Assembly: GCF_026213295.1 (NCBI RefSeq)
Contig: NC_079413.1
Span: 15,902,938 to 15,966,937 of the forward strand
Reading direction: 5' to 3'
DNA length: 64,000 nt
Origin: Gadus chalcogrammus
Lineage: Eukaryota; Chordata; Actinopteri; Gadiformes; Gadidae
Under the pieces are notes generated by a model. That model made no database searches and had not been told where the DNA came from. It saw only the letters and a list, made by a program, of their open reading frames with translations. Positions 63,846 through 64,000 of this stretch are shown here, piece after piece (position 1 is the stretch's first letter; every line of letters starts with the position of its first letter). The position numbers were made by a program, and so were the translations under genes.

Positions 63846-64000
63846 AGAGGTGGGTAGAGTACTGAAAATCTATACTCAAGTAAAAGTACAATTACTTCCT
63901 TCAAATGTACTTGAGTAAAAGTAAATATTCCAATTGTAAAAACCTACTTGAGTAAGAGTAAAAAAGTACTTTGTTTTAAAGTTACTAAAATTACAAGTTA
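63846..64000. repeat. End of a common fish repeat (ggtgggtagagtactgaaaa)
   Basis: agaggtgggtagagtactga followed by repeated acttgagtaaaagta motifs; a family common in teleost genomes. It runs off the window. Confidence 0.6.

Overview
This window looks like teleost fish DNA built almost entirely of transposable elements and simple repeats. I find no convincing single-copy host gene, only one weak candidate exon near 56.4 kb. A gadiform (cod-like) source is plausible but unproven. The evidence for it is the very high density of CA/TG, TC and minisatellite repeats, and two LTR retrotransposons with integrase upstream of reverse transcriptase, the gene order described for Gmr1 from Atlantic cod.

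Layout. 1-9224: a Gmr1-like Ty3/Gypsy element (minus strand, running off the left edge), broken by a hAT element (91-1301), a second Gypsy element (1825-7417, itself carrying a 179-bp TTAA MITE in its 5' LTR) and a Harbinger-like MITE (7759-8109). 9836-11695: a hAT-like element with a CGGBP1-like zinc-finger exon and a nested hAT MITE. 12936-24104: an endogenous retrovirus with paired LTRs, a 4-bp target duplication and a nearly complete gamma-type env. Its gag and most of pol are gone, and the interior holds duplicated leader segments, four tandem acceptor-like repeats and a hAT insertion. 24.1-35.2 kb: MITEs, Harbinger-like copies and minisatellites.

35259-47974: a hAT element with 8-bp target duplications, whose transposase is split by an 8.65-kb Kolobok-like element (38041-46693, TTAA target). 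The Kolobok-like element carries a 12-exon THAP/DDE transposase gene on the plus strand and, convergently, a two-exon gene for a P2X7 C-terminal ('ballast')-like protein. A further TTAA element (40232-42055) sits inside transposase exon 4. When it is ignored, all exon phases agree and give 728 codons. This two-gene transposon is the most interesting object in the window.

48.1-57.7 kb: a non-autonomous Gypsy element, a head-to-head pair of retroviral LTRs with tRNA-Pro-type primer sites, a TA-flanked MITE, a LINE split by a hAT element, and tandem repeats. 57726-62400: a second, decayed Gmr1-like element (minus strand) interrupted by a solo-LTR-like insertion. 62.4-64 kb: repeats only.

Most boundaries come from reading target-site duplications and terminal repeats directly. 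Family names come from recognised motifs, without database searches. Because each insertion interrupts a readable frame or a recognisable repeat, the order of insertion events can be worked out.
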